Below, in pieces: positions 61,004 through 64,000 of a stretch of 64,000 bases of DNA; the first letter of the stretch is position 1; each line of letters starts with the position of its first letter. The position numbers and the translations under genes were made by a program. A model generated the notes under the pieces. The model saw nothing but the letters and a program-made list of their open reading frames with translations. It made no database searches and was not told the DNA's origin. Origin of the DNA: CADEFQ01 sp050249415 (lineage in GTDB: Bacteria > Pseudomonadota > Gammaproteobacteria > Steroidobacterales > Steroidobacteraceae); assembly GCA_050249415.1 (NCBI GenBank), contig JBFWQO010000009.1, positions 1-64,000 on the forward strand, in the 5' to 3' direction.

Positions 61004-61879
61004 GTGAAAGCCGCCCCCTTCGATTACCATGCGCCGCGGACCATCGAGTCGGCGGTCGCGCTGCTGCAGCGCTTCGAGGGCGAAGGCCTCGACACGAAGC
61101 TGCTCGCGGGCGGCCAGAGCCTCATGCCGATGCTCAACATGCGCATCGCGCGGCCGCAGGTGCTGATCGACCTCGGCAGGATAGAGGCGCTCGATTACAT
61201 CCGCGCGCAAGGCGAGGCGATCGCGATCGGCTCGATGACGAGCAAGCGCGCGGCCGAAGACTCCGCGCTCGTGAGAGAGCGGCAGCCCCTCTTCCATGCC
61301 GCGACCCTGCTGATCGGCCATCGCCAGATCCGCAATCGCGGCACGGTCGGCGGCTCGTTCGCCCACGCGGACCCCGCGGCCGAGTACCCGGCCGTCGCGC
61401 TGGTCCAGGACATCGAGCTGAAGGCGCAGGGACCCGGCGGGGTTCGCGATATCGCAGCGAGCGAATTCTTCGTCACCTTCATGACGACCAGCCTCGAGGC
61501 GACGGAGGTGCTCACGGAGGTGCGGCTGCCGCCGTTTCGGCCGGGCACCGGCTGGGCGATCCAGGAATTCGCGAAGCGCCACGGTGACCTCGCGCTCGCG
61601 GGTATCGTCGCGACGCTGCGCAAGGCCAGGGGCCGCTGCGAGGACGTGAGGCTCGGCGCCTTCGGCGTGAACGCCACCGCGGTGCGCCTCACGGCAGCGG
61701 AACAGGCGCTGAACGGCCAGGCGCCGACACCGGAGAATTTTGCGCGCGCGGCGGCCCTCGCCGGCGAAACCGTCGCGGAGCCGCTCGGCGACGTGCACGC
61801 CACGCCGGACTACCGCCGTCAACTGGTCAAGGTTCTCGTCGAACGCTGCCTCGCGCAAGCCGCGGCACGTGCAACCTGA
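61004..61879 (+). CDS. Mo-hydroxylase FAD subunit (CoxM/CutM-like)
   Basis: A 291-residue FAD-binding subunit of the xanthine dehydrogenase family: MKAAPFDYHAPRTIESAVAL (GTG as Met), LLAGGQSLMPMLNMRIARP, and GHRQIRNRGTVGGSFAHADPAAE, both FAD pyrophosphate contacts. GTG 61004 is chosen because the family's usual KAAPFDY start falls there. It carries electrons from the Mo/2Fe-2S subunits to an acceptor, possibly the quinone pool. First of three subunit genes. Confidence 0.9.
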   Translation: MKAAPFDYHAPRTIESAVALLQRFEGEGLDTKLLAGGQSLMPMLNMRIARPQVLIDLGRIEALDYIRAQGEAIAIGSMTSKRAAEDSALVRERQPLFHAATLLIGHRQIRNRGTVGGSFAHADPAAEYPAVALVQDIELKAQGPGGVRDIAASEFFVTFMTTSLEATEVLTEVRLPPFRPGTGWAIQEFAKRHGDLALAGIVATLRKARGRCEDVRLGAFGVNATAVRLTAAEQALNGQAPTPENFARAAALAGETVAEPLGDVHATPDYRRQLVKVLVERCLAQAAARAT

Positions 61880-61898
61880 GAGGAACGGGCGTCAGGAC

Positions 61899-62396
61899 AT
61901 GACAACGAAACAGCGTACGCGGCTGACGGTCAACGGCCGCCTCTACGACAGGGAGGTCGAACCGCGCGTCACGCTCGCGGATTTCCTGCGTCACGATCTC
62001 CACCTCGGCGGTACCCATGTCGGCTGCGAGCACGGCATATGCGGTGTCTGCACCGTGCTCATCGACGGCCTCCCGGCGCGCTCCTGCCTCACGCTCGCCG
62101 TGCAGGCCGATGGCGCGGACGTGACGACCATCGAGGGACTGAAGGACCGCGAGACCGGGAAGCTGCACCCGGTCCAGCAGGCGTTCGTCGACGCGCACGG
62201 CCTGCAGTGCGGGTTCTGCACGCCCGCATTCATCATGACGACGGTCGAACTGCTGCGCGACAACCCGGATCCGGACGACGAGGCGATCAGGGAGGCCCTG
62301 GGCGGCAACCTGTGCCGCTGCACCGGGTACGAGAGCATTCTCGCGTCGGTACGGCTCGCGGCCCGCCGGCTGCGGGAAGCAGGCACTCCCCCCTGA
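61899..62396 (+). CDS. Mo-hydroxylase 2Fe-2S subunit (CoxS-like)
   Basis: A 165-residue iron-sulfur subunit with a plant-ferredoxin-type cluster (GCEHGICGVC plus a distal Cys in RSCLT) and a second helical-domain cluster (CGFCTPAF and LCRCTGYE). It relays electrons from the molybdenum centre to FAD. ATG 61899 follows AGGA 4-5 bases upstream and lies 19 bases after the FAD-subunit stop. Confidence 0.95.
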   Translation: MTTKQRTRLTVNGRLYDREVEPRVTLADFLRHDLHLGGTHVGCEHGICGVCTVLIDGLPARSCLTLAVQADGADVTTIEGLKDRETGKLHPVQQAFVDAHGLQCGFCTPAFIMTTVELLRDNPDPDDEAIREALGGNLCRCTGYESILASVRLAARRLREAGTPP

Positions 62397-62428
62397 ATCG
62401 GCGCGCGCCGCGACGGAGCAGATCCAGC

Positions 62429-64000
62429 ATGGCCACAGAGTTACCCCGACTTCCCGACGAGTTGCCGACCAGCACGGTCCGCTATGTGGGCAAGGAAGTC
62501 AGGCGCGTCGAGGACCCGGCCCTCGTGTCGGGCTCGGCGCCCTTCATCGACAACCTGCAACTGCCGGGCATGCTGCATTGCGCGATCCTGCGCAGCCCGC
62601 ACGCGCACGCGCGCGTGCTCAAGGTCGATGCGAGCGCTGCGGAGGCGCTCGAGGGCGTCGTCGCCGTGCTCACGCCGGACGATGTGAAGCGCTGGGCCAA
62701 TGCGCACGTGACGAGCCCCCCGGGATGGGGCACGCACTGCATCGCCATCGACAAGGTCATCTTTGTCGGCGAGCCCGTGGCAGCCGTCGCGGCCACGAGC
62801 CGCCATCTCGCCGAGGACGCGATCGAACTGATCGACATCGATTACGAAGTGCTGCCGGCCGTCGGATCGCCCACGGCGGCGCGCGAGGCCGACGCGCCGG
62901 TGCTGTTCGAAGAGCACGGCACGAACGTCATCCAGCAGCGCACTTACACCTGGGGCGAAGTGGATCGCGTCTTCGCCGAGGCCGATCACATCGTGAGCGC
63001 CACCTTTCGCTGGAACCGTTGTGGCTCCAATCCGACCGAGACGTTCGGCTGCGTCTGCCAGTGGGACCTGACCGACAACAGCCTCGTCTGCTACGGCTCC
63101 TACCAGGTGCCGGGCTTCTGGGCCCTCGCCCGCTCGTTCTCGCTGAACCTGCCGGCGAACAAGGTGAAGATCGTGAGCCATCCGATGGGAGGCGGCTTCG
63201 GCGGCAAGGGCGGCGCGCGCGGCACCGACATCGCCGCGCTCCTGTCGCGCAAGGCGGGCGGCCTGCCGGTCAAATACATCGAAGACCGCATGGAATGTCT
63301 CCTCGCCGGCGCGAGCCAGTCATGGGACCGCCGCTACGAGGCGTCGCTCGCGCTCAAGGCCGACGGCACGATCACCGGTTTCGACGTGAAGCTCCTCGAC
63401 GACCAGGGCGCGACGACGGAAACCTACGGCACGATCTCGGTCGCGAAGCCGCTCGCGGCCTTCACCGGCAATTACCGCATCGAGGCCGCGCGCTACGACA
63501 CCACGCTGGTCGTGACGAACCGGGCACCGGTCGCCCCGTACCGCGGCTACGGGCCGCCGCCCCACTTCCTCGTACTCGAAAACCTCGTCGACATCGCGGC
63601 GCGCAAGCTCGCGCTCGACCCGGCCGAAATCCGGCGCATGAACTACATCCGCCCCGGGCAGTTCCCGTACACCATCCCGAGCGGCAACGAGTACGACAGC
63701 GGCGATTACGAAGCCGTGCTCGACAAGGTGCTCGCGCTCGCGGACTACGCAACTCTGCGCAAGGAGCAGGCGGCGGCGCGGGCCGAGGGCCGGCTCGTCG
63801 GCATCAGCGTCGTGAATACGGTCGAGCCGGGCGTATTCGACTGGAATGCCTACGCCACGGTCGGCGTGCAGGGCGTCGGAGTGCCCGAGGGTGCGCGCGT
63901 CTCGTTCGACATCCTCGGCAACATCACGATCGTCGTCGGCTTCAACCTGCAGGGACAGGGCCAGTTCACGGTCGCGGCGCAGGTCGCCGCCGACTATTTC
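62429..64000 (+). CDS. Mo-hydroxylase large subunit (CoxL/XDH-like), partial
   Basis: The first 524 codons of a molybdopterin-cytosine-dinucleotide-type large subunit; the gene runs off the window. Seen: VRRVEDPALVSGSAPFIDNL, AILRSPHAHARV, FVGEPVAAVAA, GGGFGGKGG at about 253-261 (Mo-cofactor loop) and PYRGYGPPP at about 370-378, the active-site loop. CO dehydrogenases have AYRCSFR there; this is nearer the form-II AYRGAGR type, so CO is an unlikely substrate. Some hydroxylation of an organic substrate is expected. The catalytic Glu near the C-terminus is outside the window. Confidence 0.92.
   Translation, partial: MATELPRLPDELPTSTVRYVGKEVRRVEDPALVSGSAPFIDNLQLPGMLHCAILRSPHAHARVLKVDASAAEALEGVVAVLTPDDVKRWANAHVTSPPGWGTHCIAIDKVIFVGEPVAAVAATSRHLAEDAIELIDIDYEVLPAVGSPTAAREADAPVLFEEHGTNVIQQRTYTWGEVDRVFAEADHIVSATFRWNRCGSNPTETFGCVCQWDLTDNSLVCYGSYQVPGFWALARSFSLNLPANKVKIVSHPMGGGFGGKGGARGTDIAALLSRKAGGLPVKYIEDRMECLLAGASQSWDRRYEASLALKADGTITGFDVKLLDDQGATTETYGTISVAKPLAAFTGNYRIEAARYDTTLVVTNRAPVAPYRGYGPPPHFLVLENLVDIAARKLALDPAEIRRMNYIRPGQFPYTIPSGNEYDSGDYEAVLDKVLALADYATLRKEQAAARAEGRLVGISVVNTVEPGVFDWNAYATVGVQGVGVPEGARVSFDILGNITIVVGFNLQGQGQFTVAAQVAADYF

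Noticed and set aside
61004..64000. Calling the Mo-hydroxylase a carbon monoxide dehydrogenase
   Set aside because: The active-site loop is PYRGYGPP rather than the AYRCSFR motif of CO dehydrogenase.
1..64000. CRISPR arrays, tRNA, rRNA, riboswitches and prophage genes
   Set aside because: No regularly spaced direct repeats, cloverleaf-like genes, rRNA stretches, phage structural genes or recognisable riboswitch cores were seen.

Overview
The window is GC-rich DNA, about two thirds G+C by eye, with dense Gram-negative gene content: three TonB-dependent outer-membrane receptors, a periplasmic L,D-transpeptidase, Tat-type flavoproteins, a cytochrome c-quinoprotein, and many overlapping start/stop codons. 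The gene set fits a gammaproteobacterium-like environmental organism that degrades lipids or terpenoids/steroids, but no rRNA or universal marker is present to fix the taxonomy. I saw no tRNA, rRNA or CRISPR. No gene-free stretch exceeds 300 bases.

Left part (1-16.3 kb), mixed metabolism: a transposase remnant at the edge; flavin reductase, DASS anion transporter and L,D-transpeptidase in one minus-strand run; a D-aminoacylase-like lipoprotein; an SRAP abasic-site protein; a DUF885 hydrolase; a TonB receptor plus flavin amine oxidase pair; a DUF1203 protein; a membrane protein; and a coupled pair of cytochrome c/PQQ dehydrogenase and FAD oxidoreductase.

Middle part (16.3-38.3 kb), redox and uptake: a TetR regulator, then an operon of SDR, two-domain old-yellow-enzyme reductase, cofE and cofD (the last steps of coenzyme F420 synthesis). 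Next come an SDR and TonB receptor, and a convergent TonB receptor-MFS pair. A five-gene set follows (3-ketosteroid-dehydrogenase-like flavoprotein, two SDRs, a SnoaL-like protein, an old yellow enzyme). It diverges from an F420:NADP oxidoreductase gene, which is followed by an amidohydrolase, a CaiB/BaiF CoA-transferase-like protein, a DUF2889 protein and a tandem GFA protein.

Right part (38.2-64 kb): one 22-gene minus-strand run, nearly all genes overlapping or a few bases apart. It encodes six more CaiB/BaiF proteins, two acyl-CoA dehydrogenases, two MaoC-type hydratase subunits, three crotonases (one MenB/BadI-like), two thiolase-like proteins each beside a DUF35 protein, both ETF subunits, an EtfD-like membrane Fe-S oxidoreductase, CoxG and a nitronate-monooxygenase-like protein. 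A molybdenum-hydroxylase operon (FAD, 2Fe-2S and Mo subunits) diverges from it and runs off the window.

Taken together the 28-64 kb part looks like a CoA-thioester pathway for a polycyclic or branched substrate: receptors and MFS for entry, KstD/SDR/OYE/SnoaL enzymes for ring redox and dehydration, CoA transfer by CaiB/BaiF proteins, beta-oxidation and possible retro-aldol steps, and a dedicated ETF/EtfD route to the quinone pool. A palindrome GTCC-N4-GGAC recurs in the promoter gaps of this part only and may mark a single regulon that includes the F420 reductase gene.
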